Assembly (NCBI RefSeq): GCF_001940525.2
Contig: NZ_CP019437.1
Span: forward strand, 171,501-235,500
DNA length: 64,000 nucleotides
Direction: 5' to 3'
Origin: Thioclava nitratireducens
GTDB taxonomy: Bacteria > Pseudomonadota > Alphaproteobacteria > Rhodobacterales > Rhodobacteraceae
The translations under genes and the position numbers were made by a program. The notes under the pieces were generated by a model, which had not been told where the DNA came from, did no database searches, and saw only the letters and a list, made by a program, of their open reading frames with translations. Shown in pieces: positions 8,556-15,755 of the stretch; position 1 is the stretch's first letter; each line of letters starts with the position of its first letter.

Positions 8556-9092
8556 GCTGGACGAATCACCCGAGCGCTTTCCGTGGCCACACGAGCTTCA
8601 TGCATCGGATCGGCAAGCAACTCTGCGCAAGTTTTTCGACGATATGCCTTAAAGTTGGAAAACTAGATGTGGCCTTACTGAGCACGTATGTCGAGTGCAC
8701 GAAAGGCAATTTGGTTTCCGTTTTGTTTTCCTAGACTTACCCGACGCTATCACAAAATAATTGTTAGAATACAGTGCGATATTACCGCAAAAGGGAATCG
8801 TAAAGTTGCTTCGATTACCGGCGCGTCAACAGGAAAAACCTAAAGGCTAGGCGGAACGTTCGCTTGCACGCTTCCGTCGGGGACGGCACATTATGTGGTG
8901 TCATCAGGCGGTTAACGTTTGGTGGCGTAACCCGGGACTGAGGGGGTGCACATTCTTGCCGGAAGTCGCCCCCCTCAAGTCCCTTCACAGACCGCCCATT
9001 TCCATGGGCTTTCTTGCCGCCATGCTCGCATGGCGGTTGCAGAGGGCGCAACAGGAAAACGTGGGGGTCGAGCGCACAGAAAGGAATTTTTC
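8556..9092. other. AT-rich non-coding stretch of the prophage left end
   Basis: No convincing gene on either strand; the few ORFs have poor codon use and no ribosome sites. Base composition is visibly more AT-rich than the rest of the window between about 8600 and 8830. The only structure I find is the long hairpin at 8934-8983. Confidence 0.5.
8934..8983. other. long stem-loop, possible structured RNA
   Basis: GGGACTGAGGGGG (8934-8946) pairs with CCCCCTCAAGTCCC (8970-8983) with one bulged base, around a 23-nt loop. There is no T-run after it on either strand, so it is not a plain terminator. It lies about 110 bases upstream of the small HTH gene at 9093. Confidence 0.4.
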
Positions 9093-9284
9093 ATGCGCAC
9101 GAACCGACCGAGCTATCGGCTCACTTGCGACGATGCTGTCGTCATCTGGCACCTTCACTGGGAAGGAGAATTTCAAAACAGGATCGCGGCCCAGTTCGAC
9201 GTGAACCCTGGCCGCGTGAATGAGGTGCTCAAAGGGCGCCGCTTCCCGGAAAGTCGCGCGATCGCGATGCGTACGCGCTTCTAA
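9093..9284 (+). CDS. small HTH-like DNA-binding protein
   Basis: A 63-aa basic protein. The centre, VIWHLHWEGEFQNRIAAQFDVNPGRVNEVLKGRRFP, has the length and pattern of a helix-turn-helix (QNRIAAQF helix, turn at DVN, PGRVNEVL recognition helix, then the GRRFP tail); proteins of this shape recur in rhodobacterial phages. ATG at 9093 with AAGGAA 10 bases upstream. A stem-loop follows at once. Target and role are unknown; a regulator of the neighbouring cargo or integration region is plausible. Confidence 0.6.
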   Translation: MRTNRPSYRLTCDDAVVIWHLHWEGEFQNRIAAQFDVNPGRVNEVLKGRRFPESRAIAMRTRF

Positions 9285-9292
9285 TCCAATTT

Positions 9293-9320
9293 GACCTGGG
9301 CAGACTCAACTGCCCAGGTC
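9293..9320 (+). terminator. stem-loop after the small HTH gene
   Basis: Perfect 10-bp arms GACCTGGGCA and TGCCCAGGTC around an 8-nt loop, followed by a weak T-rich stretch (ATTGACTTTT). Probably a terminator. Confidence 0.5.
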
Positions 9321-9442
9321 ATTGACTTTTGCGCTTGAGTTATCCCGAACCTTGTTTTTTGTGGGAGGTCTCAAAAGCAGTTTTGACTTCTTGATGGGCG
9401 CCGAAGAATCTAGTTCTTAATTTTGAAGATTGGATAATTGGT

Positions 9443-10243
9443 ATGCCCTCAAACACTTTGTTCAAATCAGCGCATCTCAAACTTGATTGGGCTTCGAAAC
9501 ACATCGACGAAATCGAGAGAACTCTCTCCGAAAAGAGGCCTTTTCGCTATTTCATCGAGTCGAATGCAGACACCTGCGAGCGCTGCGCATACGCGGAACG
9601 TGACGAAGATATCGTGGACGAGCTCTCGTTGCGCTGCGGCGATGCGGTCCACAACCTAAGATCCGCCATCGACCACGCCTACTCCGCTGTTGTCCTGCCC
9701 GTTGCCGAAACGCCCGGTCAGAAAATTAATGTGCAGTTCCCGGTGTCAAATAAAGCAGACCGCTATGAGGGTCAGGTTAAGAGCCGACTAGCTCACAAAG
9801 TAAGTCGAGAGTTCTACGACGCGATTGTGGAAATGCAGGCCCATGGCGGCGACGGTGGGAATGAGCTTTTGTACGCGATCCATACGCTCGACGTTCCTGA
9901 CAAACATACGCGCCTTATTCCGGTAGGCTACTTCGTGAAGGTTCATATCGGTGCTATGCGTAAGATCGCCCCCGATTTTATGGTTCCGTTACCTCCAAGC
10001 AGCATGATTAGCGTTGGTCAAAACAGACGTGATTTCTCGTGGACATGGCAGTGGTTAAAGGCTCAAAATCGGAAACGACGTCGTGCGTATAGGCCCAGGG
10101 TCCAAAGGGAGGAAATCGATATACCAGTAGAGGTTAGCTTCGAGGTTCGACAGGGCCAACGCACTCTTCTCGCAGTGCCGACTCTTCATCGATTTGCGAA
10201 CGTGGCCCGAGACGTCGTTTCGACCATTTCGAAGTTCAGTTAG
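9443..10243 (+). CDS. hypothetical cargo protein with a HEPN-like RSAIDH motif
   Basis: A 266-aa protein of unknown function, facing away from the integrase operon and lower in GC than the phage genes around it, so a cargo (moron) gene. Residues around 65-85 read CGDAVHNLRSAIDHAYSAVV; this 'GDAVHNLRSAxDH' helix is the mark of a common uncharacterised family, and R-x4-H fits the catalytic spacing of HEPN RNases. A CERC pair near residue 45 and a basic stretch (QNRKRRRAYRPRVQREE) follow. A toxin or phage-exclusion role is inference from motif and position. ATG at 9443; no good Shine-Dalgarno is seen. Confidence 0.6.
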   Translation: MPSNTLFKSAHLKLDWASKHIDEIERTLSEKRPFRYFIESNADTCERCAYAERDEDIVDELSLRCGDAVHNLRSAIDHAYSAVVLPVAETPGQKINVQFPVSNKADRYEGQVKSRLAHKVSREFYDAIVEMQAHGGDGGNELLYAIHTLDVPDKHTRLIPVGYFVKVHIGAMRKIAPDFMVPLPPSSMISVGQNRRDFSWTWQWLKAQNRKRRRAYRPRVQREEIDIPVEVSFEVRQGQRTLLAVPTLHRFANVARDVVSTISKFS

Positions 10244-10253
10244 CAAAGGCAAA

Positions 10254-10505
10254 TTAAGCCCACGGCTCCCTCGGGAGCGAAACCTTCACGACATGATTGG
10301 TGCTCGAGGTCGAGCTGATGCAAGTGACGGAAGCCGAGCGCTTCTCTGCCGTACCGTCCAGCCACTCGGGCAACGGCTTCGGCTTGTTCCGGCAGCGCTC
10401 GCACCGGCAGTGCGCTCCGTGCGCATGCAGGGCGCAGCAGCCCGAGACGTTGTCTTTCCCAAGGATGTGTTCGCAGCGCGGATCTGCGCAGGTGGCAAGG
10501 GTCAT
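10254..10505 (-). CDS. small Cys/His-rich protein behind the integrase
   Basis: An 83-aa protein whose first 40 residues hold CADPRCEH, CCALHAHGAHCRCERC: eight Cys and several His, enough for one or two zinc sites. The ATG at 10505 overlaps the integrase stop as ATGA, which argues that it is translated. The C-terminal half is unremarkable. It is the last gene of the leftward operon; a role with the integrase is possible but unsupported. Confidence 0.5.
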   Translation of the reverse strand: MTLATCADPRCEHILGKDNVSGCCALHAHGAHCRCERCRNKPKPLPEWLDGTAEKRSASVTCISSTSSTNHVVKVSLPREPWA

Positions 10506-11695
10506 GCCTTTTTCTCCGTCGAAGGTCTCTTGATAGCACGGATCGCGCGCGAGCGCGTCTCGATCTCGGCCGGGGTGTAGATCATGGCGAGCTGCGCGTT
10601 GCTCCCAATCGTGTTGCCCAGGACATCGCCGATGTCATCACGCTCGACGCCGGCGCGGCGGGCTAGAACGCCGAAGGTGCGGCGCAAGTCCCGGAACTGC
10701 ATCGTCTCGATCGAGCGTAATGCGCCGGTCTCGTCGCGCGCGATCGTCTCGGCGCGAACCTCCTGCCATCGGCGCTGGAATAGGTCGCGCTCATAGGGCC
10801 GCTCGAGACGCTCGTCGTGCAGCAGCGGATCCGCGCCGCTACGCCCCGCCTCGGCTGCCGTGGCCATCGCGGCCTCGATGCGGGCGACTGCGTCCTGATG
10901 CAGCTGAAGGGCGCCCTCGTTGCCGCGCTTCGAGCGATCGAAGATCCAGACCCAACCCTGAGCGACAGCGCCGTCAGGCTGGATAAACTCGAGCTGATGA
11001 AAATCCTCTATGCGGGCGGAGAAGCAATCCGTCTGACGCTGCCCATGAAGGAGCGAGAGCACCATAGCCGTGCCCACCGATGGCAGGCCGATCTCGTCGG
11101 CCGTCGTGAGCAATGCGTCGAATTCCTCCCAGCTCACCACGCGCCCCCTGCCCTTCGGCGTTTTGAGGCCCAGCTTCGCGCAAGGGTTTGAGCCGTCCGG
11201 ACGCCAGCCGAGGATCTCGGCGTAGGACATTAGGATCGAGAGCTTCCGGATCAGGCTCTTTGCCTGCCACTCACCAGAGCCGTCGCGCAGCGTCTCGTAC
11301 CAAGCGTGCACGATCGACTTGTCGAAGTCGCGCACCTGGTACGGGCCCCACTTCCGCAGGATCAGTCGGAAGCTCGCCTCGTAATCGGATTTCGTGGCGG
11401 GCTTGAGATCGGTCCAGCGGGTCGAGCGGCGGTATTTTTCGATCAGCGCTTCGATCGAGCGGCCCATCGGGCTCGGCGCTTCGCGCTTGCCGGTGGCGAT
11501 CGCGCGGGCGAGCTCAGCGTTGAGCCGCTCGGCCTCGCGCCTCGACCAGGTAAGGCGGCGCTCGTCGAGCTCCACCGAAGAAAAGCCAAGCTTGCGCGCC
11601 GCGGCCGATGGCTCCCACCAGAGGCGGGTCGTGCCGTTCGAGCGCGTGCGCTCGCGCAGGCCGTTGGGCGGATTGGGGATCAGGCGTTTGGGCAT
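10502..11695 (-). CDS. int: tyrosine-recombinase integrase
   Basis: A 397-aa phage integrase that should recombine attP with the tRNA-Lys 3' end. The N-terminal part (to about residue 180) is the arm/core-binding SAM-like region; the catalytic domain shows Arg220 (LSLLHGQRQTD), box II FRDLRRTF with Arg338, and Tyr373 in AMIYTPAEIE. The usual His of HxxR is Arg335. ATG at 11695 gives MPKRLIP...NGLRERTR, a typical start; the frame remains open upstream into the next gene. It lies leftward toward attL, at the end of an operon that begins near 14.3 kb, so it may be driven by the promoter facing left from the switch region. Confidence 0.92.
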   Translation of the reverse strand: MPKRLIPNPPNGLRERTRSNGTTRLWWEPSAAARKLGFSSVELDERRLTWSRREAERLNAELARAIATGKREAPSPMGRSIEALIEKYRRSTRWTDLKPATKSDYEASFRLILRKWGPYQVRDFDKSIVHAWYETLRDGSGEWQAKSLIRKLSILMSYAEILGWRPDGSNPCAKLGLKTPKGRGRVVSWEEFDALLTTADEIGLPSVGTAMVLSLLHGQRQTDCFSARIEDFHQLEFIQPDGAVAQGWVWIFDRSKRGNEGALQLHQDAVARIEAAMATAAEAGRSGADPLLHDERLERPYERDLFQRRWQEVRAETIARDETGALRSIETMQFRDLRRTFGVLARRAGVERDDIGDVLGNTIGSNAQLAMIYTPAEIETRSRAIRAIKRPSTEKKA

Positions 11696-11717
11696 GGGCT
11701 TGTCCGACGGTTTGATT

Positions 11718-12035
11718 TTAGCAGCGGTTCTCTTCACGAAATGCGTTGAGTTGCACCGCGAATTTCTCAGCCTGCTGACAGGTCCCGGTCCAGAAATCTG
11801 GATGGCGGGCAGTGCTCGGCAGCTTGAGGTACTCTTCAAATCTCAGGATTGCGTCTCTGGGGTGCCAGCTGATCACGCCTTTCGGAAATACCATTACCCT
11901 GATCAGGTTTACGTGACCGTGCCAGTCGAAGTGGGCGTCGAACTCAGTCTCCGCACCGATCAGAAAGCACGTGTGCGCGATCTTAGAGATGATGCGAGCG
12001 CATGCGTTCGGTTCGTTTATCTGCGGCTTCTTCAT
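11718..12035 (-). CDS. hypothetical phage protein
   Basis: A 105-aa protein with no family I recognise. It has His-rich DAHFDWHGHVNLIRV and a WHPRDAILRFEEYLKLP segment. It sits 22 bases upstream of the integrase start and 12 bases downstream of a small membrane-peptide gene in the leftward operon; ATG at 12035 with AGGAGG-like TCCTCC complement nearby supports translation. Confidence 0.6.
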   Translation of the reverse strand: MKKPQINEPNACARIISKIAHTCFLIGAETEFDAHFDWHGHVNLIRVMVFPKGVISWHPRDAILRFEEYLKLPSTARHPDFWTGTCQQAEKFAVQLNAFREENRC

Positions 12036-12047
12036 TATGCCTCCTGG

Positions 12048-12188
12048 TCAGTCGTAGCCGAGCCCGTGAACGAGCGCGGCGGTTCCGATGGTGATGATGG
12101 TCGCCCCGATCGTGGGGCCGGGCATGCTCCAGAGCAGGATCAGCCAGAGCGCTGCAATCCCTGCGCCAGTGGCGAGCTTCTGGCTCAT
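12048..12188 (-). CDS. 46-aa single-span membrane peptide
   Basis: A 46-aa hydrophobic peptide: a short N-terminus MSQKLATG, a first hydrophobic run AGIAALWLILLWSM, a Pro-Gly break, then GATIITIGTAALVHG. Its ATG shares a base with the stop of the gene before it (TGATG), and the frame fits the tight leftward operon. Function unknown; phage early operons often hold such peptides. The antisense-like longer ORF in another frame is poorer. Confidence 0.55.
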   Translation of the reverse strand: MSQKLATGAGIAALWLILLWSMPGPTIGATIITIGTAALVHGLGYD

Positions 12189-12442
12189 CAAAATTGGTCA
12201 AGCGAGTCTGGCGGGCCTAGCGTGAGGCTCTGCGCCACAGCGTTGCAAAAGTTTCGCAACGCACTCTTCTGGTCTTGGCCGAGAGAGCTGACGCCTTCCA
12301 TGAACTTGTTGAAATCCATCGGATTGTTATCAAGGCAATACGCTAGTTCCGCGACCACATAAGGCGTGTTCTCAAGACGCAAGGCCAGCTCGGAAACGAC
12401 CATGTTTCGCGTGACGCCAGCGTGGAACCTATAGCAGCTCAT
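12188..12442 (-). CDS. hypothetical phage protein
   Basis: An 84-aa acidic, helical protein (ELALRLENTPYVVAELAYCLDNNPMDFNKFMEGV) of unknown function. Start overlaps the end of the excisionase-like gene by ATGA and its stop overlaps the membrane-peptide start by TGATG, so it is coupled on both sides. Confidence 0.6.
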   Translation of the reverse strand: MSCYRFHAGVTRNMVVSELALRLENTPYVVAELAYCLDNNPMDFNKFMEGVSSLGQDQKSALRNFCNAVAQSLTLGPPDSLDQF

Positions 12443-12714
12443 GACCGCCGCGCCTCCGCGAGCATCCGAACCTTGCCGGATGCAATCAGCGCCGGATCGA
12501 TCGCAGGATCCTCGCCCTTTGGCGTGCCGTTCATCTCGATCCAGTGCTCGATCTGGTCGCGGCGGTATTTCAGCGGGCGCTTCCAGTGCGGCATCGGGAT
12601 CGGAAAGCCGTGATGGTCCTCGAGATCCGTTCTGCGGATCAGGAAGGCTTGCGACGACGGTAGGCCCAGCATCTCGGCGACTTCGGCGGTGTCGATGAAG
12701 GTTCGCTCAGTCAT
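12439..12714 (-). CDS. AlpA/excisionase-like DNA-binding protein
   Basis: A 91-aa protein with a winged-helix pattern of the AlpA/MerR-like excisionase group: FIDTAEVAEMLGLPSSQAFLIRRTDLED (helix-turn-helix), then HGFPIPMPHWKRPLKYRRDQIEHWIEMN, where the 'FPxP...RPLKYRRDQIEHWI' wing is characteristic. In the leftward operon with int it is a good candidate for the recombination directionality factor (Xis) or an int regulator. The assignment as Xis is inference. Confidence 0.7.
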   Translation of the reverse strand: MTERTFIDTAEVAEMLGLPSSQAFLIRRTDLEDHHGFPIPMPHWKRPLKYRRDQIEHWIEMNGTPKGEDPAIDPALIASGKVRMLAEARRS

Positions 12715-12950
12715 CAGGCCGCCCTCCCGTCACGAAAGGGCGCGCTCGAGGTGGCGCGCGGCGCTTCCGGGAACGCCTCGGCCAGAGCAGCGTCCAGGCC
12801 CATGCCGAGCGGGCGCGTCGCCGGGTTGCAATGCGCTATCGCCGCGATCTCCTGCACAGAGACAATCAGGTGATGAGCTGAGCGGGCGAAGGTGAGTGCC
12901 TGGACAACGTCGGTCGAGAGCATGGGTCGGGTACGGTTGGCGCGGTTCAT
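12714..12950 (-). CDS. hypothetical phage protein
   Basis: A 78-aa protein of unknown function: basic N-terminus, then a predicted helix VVQALTFARSAHHLIVSVQEIAAIAHCN and a Pro/Ala-rich tail. Overlaps its neighbours at both ends (ATGA with the 52-aa gene before it, one base with the excisionase-like gene after it). Confidence 0.55.
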   Translation of the reverse strand: MNRANRTRPMLSTDVVQALTFARSAHHLIVSVQEIAAIAHCNPATRPLGMGLDAALAEAFPEAPRATSSAPFRDGRAA

Positions 12951-13105
12951 TTTAGCCCCCCGTTATTGCGGGCCTCGAGCACCGCGCGCTGACGCGCGAT
13001 CGACGCGGTAAAGTCGTCCTGCGTCTCGGGCTCGGCCGAGGCGAGAGCGTAATGCTGCAGCAAGTAGCGCAGCATGGCCCGGAAGCCTGTGAACAGTGCG
13101 TGCAT
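12947..13105 (-). CDS. 52-aa hypothetical phage peptide
   Basis: MHALFTGFRAMLRYLLQHYALA followed by an acidic-to-basic helix. The frame ends in an ATGA overlap with the next gene, and codon use matches the operon. Function unknown. A gap of about 100 bases separates it from the gene upstream, in which I see no feature. Confidence 0.45.
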   Translation of the reverse strand: MHALFTGFRAMLRYLLQHYALASAEPETQDDFTASIARQRAVLEARNNGGLK

Positions 13106-13209
13106 CGGTTCTGCTTTCTCGTTGGCTCCCGCCTGCCGCCTGCGGCTGGAGCGTGGGATGCGTGGGGGCGAAGGCGAGCAGCGCTTCGCGGGCGGCCCCC
13201 GTGGGGAAA

Positions 13210-13491
13210 TCAGAGGACGGTGTCGCTCGGCGGTGCCGCCACGCTAACCGGCGGGCCCACGCGGCGATGCTCGAGCTGGATCTCGGTCAGATCGGCCACG
13301 ACCTGGACCATCTTGCCGCAATGGGTGAGCAGGTCGCCCTTGCGGACGGTGGTCTCGTCATTGGAGCCGATCTGGTTGCCGGACCGTTCAATCCGAGCAC
13401 CGTTCAGCCGCATCGCCTCACAGGCCATGCGCCAGCCGGCGCGCTCCGCTGCAGTCATCAGTTCGGTCGGCATGGGGATGGAGATGGTCAC
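13210..13491 (-). CDS. hypothetical phage protein
   Basis: A 93-aa protein of unknown function; the GTG at 13491 forms a GTGA overlap with the stop of the gene before it, which decides the start (the open frame extends much further in a different gene's shadow). Contains MTAAERAGWRMACEAMRLNGARIER, a helix typical of small phage recombination-region proteins, then a more beta-like half. Confidence 0.55.
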   Translation of the reverse strand: MTISIPMPTELMTAAERAGWRMACEAMRLNGARIERSGNQIGSNDETTVRKGDLLTHCGKMVQVVADLTEIQLEHRRVGPPVSVAAPPSDTVL

Positions 13492-14039
13492 TGCGTCACC
13501 TCTTGCGGCTGGATGGCGAAGACGACGGACAGCGGCAGGCCAACGGCCCGGGCGCGCTTGCCCGCGAAGGTCATGTTGGAGAGCTCTGCTCCGGTCATGT
13601 GGCGGAGAGCCGAAGTCAGGCCGGTACCCGCCCATTCGGTGCCCTCGAAGATCAGGCCGATCGCCGGCACGGACGCGGCGGACCCGATCCAAAGGCGATC
13701 ATCCGCGCTCACGCGGAGGCCGACGGGCCCAAGCCCCGCGTTGATCCGTGCAAGCGCTGCCGGAAGATGGCGCTGCGAACGGGCGTGGAGCACCCAGTCC
13801 TCGATCTTCGCGTCAATCCCGGCATCAAGCTGCAGGAAATCGGTGGAGAGCAGATGGGAGATCGCCGCCTCGGCCGAGCTTGCGTCGGCGTCGATGTCGA
13901 CCGCTACGGCGCGCTCGATGATCCGGGCGCCGCGCGGCAGGCGGGATTTCAGGGCGCGTTCCGCAGCTGCCGCATCACGCGCGGCGATGCGATGGGTGCG
14001 GTGACGCTGTTCGATCGTGTGGAGCGAGAAGATCTTCAT
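13488..14039 (-). CDS. hypothetical phage protein
   Basis: A 183-aa protein I do not recognise. The first 50 residues are basic and Ala-rich (RTHRIAARDAAAAERALKSRLPRGARI), the rest mixed alpha/beta with IDAKIEDWVLHARSQRHLPAALARI. Second gene of the leftward operon, 3 bases after the first gene's stop. Confidence 0.6.
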   Translation of the reverse strand: MKIFSLHTIEQRHRTHRIAARDAAAAERALKSRLPRGARIIERAVAVDIDADASSAEAAISHLLSTDFLQLDAGIDAKIEDWVLHARSQRHLPAALARINAGLGPVGLRVSADDRLWIGSAASVPAIGLIFEGTEWAGTGLTSALRHMTGAELSNMTFAGKRARAVGLPLSVVFAIQPQEVTQ

Positions 14040-14042
14040 CGC

Positions 14043-14306
14043 TCAGCGCCCCGGCATCAGGATGACCTTGTCCTCAGCGGCAAGGTCCCGGATCACGTTC
14101 ATGCGGCGGCGATACTGCAGCAGCTCCTCGAAGGCCGGACGCGCGACCAGGAGCAGCAACTCGGCCGCGTGCGGGTCGAGATGGTCGAGGCCGCCATCGT
14201 CGGCCAGCGCGCGCTCTACGTTGGTCGCGGCCGAGATGGCGTGTTCGAGGGTTTTATCGGAGATAGGGCCGAGTTCGGCCGGCGGGACGAGAGGCGAGTG
14301 TGCCAT
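14043..14306 (-). CDS. hypothetical phage protein, first gene of the leftward operon
   Basis: An 87-aa, largely helical acidic protein (ISAATNVERALADDGGLDHLDPHAAELLLLVARPAFEELLQYRRRM). A good ribosome site (AGGAG, about 10 bases upstream) and a TTGACA promoter element 60 bases upstream mark it as the start of the transcript that runs to int. Function unknown. Confidence 0.6.
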   Translation of the reverse strand: MAHSPLVPPAELGPISDKTLEHAISAATNVERALADDGGLDHLDPHAAELLLLVARPAFEELLQYRRRMNVIRDLAAEDKVILMPGR

Positions 14307-14340
14307 GGGCTTGGCTCCTGGTGCAGTGTTTCTGCATCAA

Positions 14341-14402
14341 GAGTTAGGAGTGGGCACCGCACACTGTCAAGGCAAAATGTGCGATTGTCGCACTTTTTGC
14401 TT
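14341..14402 (-). promoter_or_regulatory. leftward promoter with repressor-type operator
   Basis: On the minus strand TTGACA (14370-14365) is followed after 18 bases by TAACTC (14346-14341). Just upstream lies GTGCGA-TTG-TCGCAC (14379-14393), and TCGCACTTTTTGC (14388-14400) repeats the perfect operator of the switch region at 15798. The shared 14-mer is gtcgcactttttgc at 14387 and 15797. The likely role is CI/Cro control of the int operon, like PL of lambda. Confidence 0.6.
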
Positions 14403-14935
14403 CACCGGGCAAAAATGGTCGTCGCCTCGATGCCCATTTGGTCTTCGCCCGTACCTTCCCAGCCTAGCTGCATGTAGAGGCCATCATGGCCGTCAACTTT
14501 CCCAGTAATCGTGGAGCCAAGCGGGAGGGTGCGCTCCTCCATATCAGTGATCTCAGTCGTTGATAGGAACTCAGCAACGAACGCACTTGGGTTCGCGTGC
14601 CGGAAATAGATCGAACAAAGCGAAACTTTGCGGCCCTGATCGAAGCCGGACGCCGCATAGAAGAATACGGGCTCGTCCATCGTATCGATGAAATAGGCTA
14701 TCCAACCATCGTAGGAGAGCCTTTCCCAGTTCGGTCGATGAGCATCCAATAGGACGCGGGGAAGTTGCTTCCAGCCTTCACCGTCGGCAAATCGGGCCGC
14801 GTTCTCAAAACTGAAGCGGTCATTCACGCAGACATTTCGGTAGGTTTGCACAAGGGCTGCCTGGCTGCTTTGCTGAGGGTCTGCGGTGGCTTCTGTTGCC
14901 GAAATCAACAGCGCTACGCTGACGAGGAACTTCAT
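14402..14935 (-). CDS. exported protein coupled to the repressor gene
   Basis: A 177-aa protein with a signal peptide: MKFLVSVALLISATEATA then DPQQSS. The mature part has two Cys (NVCVND, VSLCSIYF) that could form a periplasmic disulphide, and no family I recognise. The ATG at 14935 lies 10 bases after the cI stop on the same strand with no room for a promoter, so it should be made from the repressor transcript in the lysogen. This is the expected layout of a lysogenic-conversion (moron) gene. Role unknown; periplasmic location is inferred. Confidence 0.65.
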   Translation of the reverse strand: MKFLVSVALLISATEATADPQQSSQAALVQTYRNVCVNDRFSFENAARFADGEGWKQLPRVLLDAHRPNWERLSYDGWIAYFIDTMDEPVFFYAASGFDQGRKVSLCSIYFRHANPSAFVAEFLSTTEITDMEERTLPLGSTITGKVDGHDGLYMQLGWEGTGEDQMGIEATTIFAR

Positions 14936-14945
14936 TTTTCGCAAA

Positions 14946-15731
14946 TCAGCTTCCCTCTTCGCTCGCCCCAGATATCCAGACCTCATAGTCACGCGCCCGC
15001 CTTTTTGGGCGAACTATTTCGCTCTTTTCGCTGGCGTTTTCGACATCTGCCGACTCGTTTTCTCTCAACCGCCTGTCTAATTCGCGACGCTCGTGATTAC
15101 TTGGCTGGCGGACATCTTCGCTTATCCGCCAACTGGCAATTACCTTGCCGCGGATGACCACATTCACACCATCTACCACGTGCGTCCGTCGATCTGCGGG
15201 ATCCATCGAAGCCGCGACGAGCACCGGAGGCTCGAGCCGCCTCAAGACTGTTACAGCTCGGTTTTTCGTATTGTCGTAGATCTGGGCAACGACCACATCG
15301 CCGCCTTTGACGCGCTCGGATTGTTCATTGTCGACCAGCATGTAGTCTCCAGGCAAGTAGCCCTGCAACGACATGGCGCCCGTCTCTACAACCCATATGT
15401 CCATGCCTTTTCGCTCACCAAGAGCCTGGGCGACCATCGGAACCTTCCGGCGATCCCCTTCTCGAGGGGCCCAAAGCGCGACATCGCCTTCAGCGAAACT
15501 GGGAGCTATGTTTTTAGCGTCGTCGCCAGTCGCCACCCCCGAGCGCTCAAGCACTTCGGAGAGGGGGACCTGGAGAACCTCAGCAAATTTTCGCGCGAAC
15601 TCTAGCGTCATCGATCGCTGACCGGTGTAGATCTTGGATACCACCGAGCGGTCCCGCCCCAACTCACGAGCGATGTCTTCGGCGGTCACCCCGACACGTT
15701 TTTGCTGAAGCTTGAACCATTTGTCATCCAT
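14946..15731 (-). CDS. CI-like repressor, HTH plus S24-like domain
   Basis: A 261-aa regulator that should keep the prophage silent. Residues 10-40 form an HTH (VTAEDIARELGRDRSVVSKIYTGQRSM); residues 95-205 align with the LexA/CI S24 domain (MSLQGYLPGDYMLVD, KGGDVVVAQI, VVIRGKVIASWRI). The catalytic positions are changed: the Ser of the usual SM pair is Ala119 (TGAM), and the Lys of the 'TVKRL'-type strand is Leu163 (VTVLRRL), so autocleavage should be lost. A charged tail of about 55 residues follows. ATG at 15731 precedes MDDKWFKLQ; divergent from cro across the operator region. Confidence 0.85.
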   Translation of the reverse strand: MDDKWFKLQQKRVGVTAEDIARELGRDRSVVSKIYTGQRSMTLEFARKFAEVLQVPLSEVLERSGVATGDDAKNIAPSFAEGDVALWAPREGDRRKVPMVAQALGERKGMDIWVVETGAMSLQGYLPGDYMLVDNEQSERVKGGDVVVAQIYDNTKNRAVTVLRRLEPPVLVAASMDPADRRTHVVDGVNVVIRGKVIASWRISEDVRQPSNHERRELDRRLRENESADVENASEKSEIVRPKRRARDYEVWISGASEEGS

Positions 15732-15755
15732 CGTGACATACCTAGTCACGCAGGA

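Noticed and set aside
8641-8830. Low-GC stretch as a possible insertion-sequence remnant
   Set aside because: No inverted ends, target duplication or transposase-like frame on either strand.
12001-12201. 72-aa His/Arg-rich minus-strand frame (from 11983)
   Set aside because: Out of frame with, and overlapping, the better coupled membrane peptide and the 105-aa gene; composition is that of a shadow.
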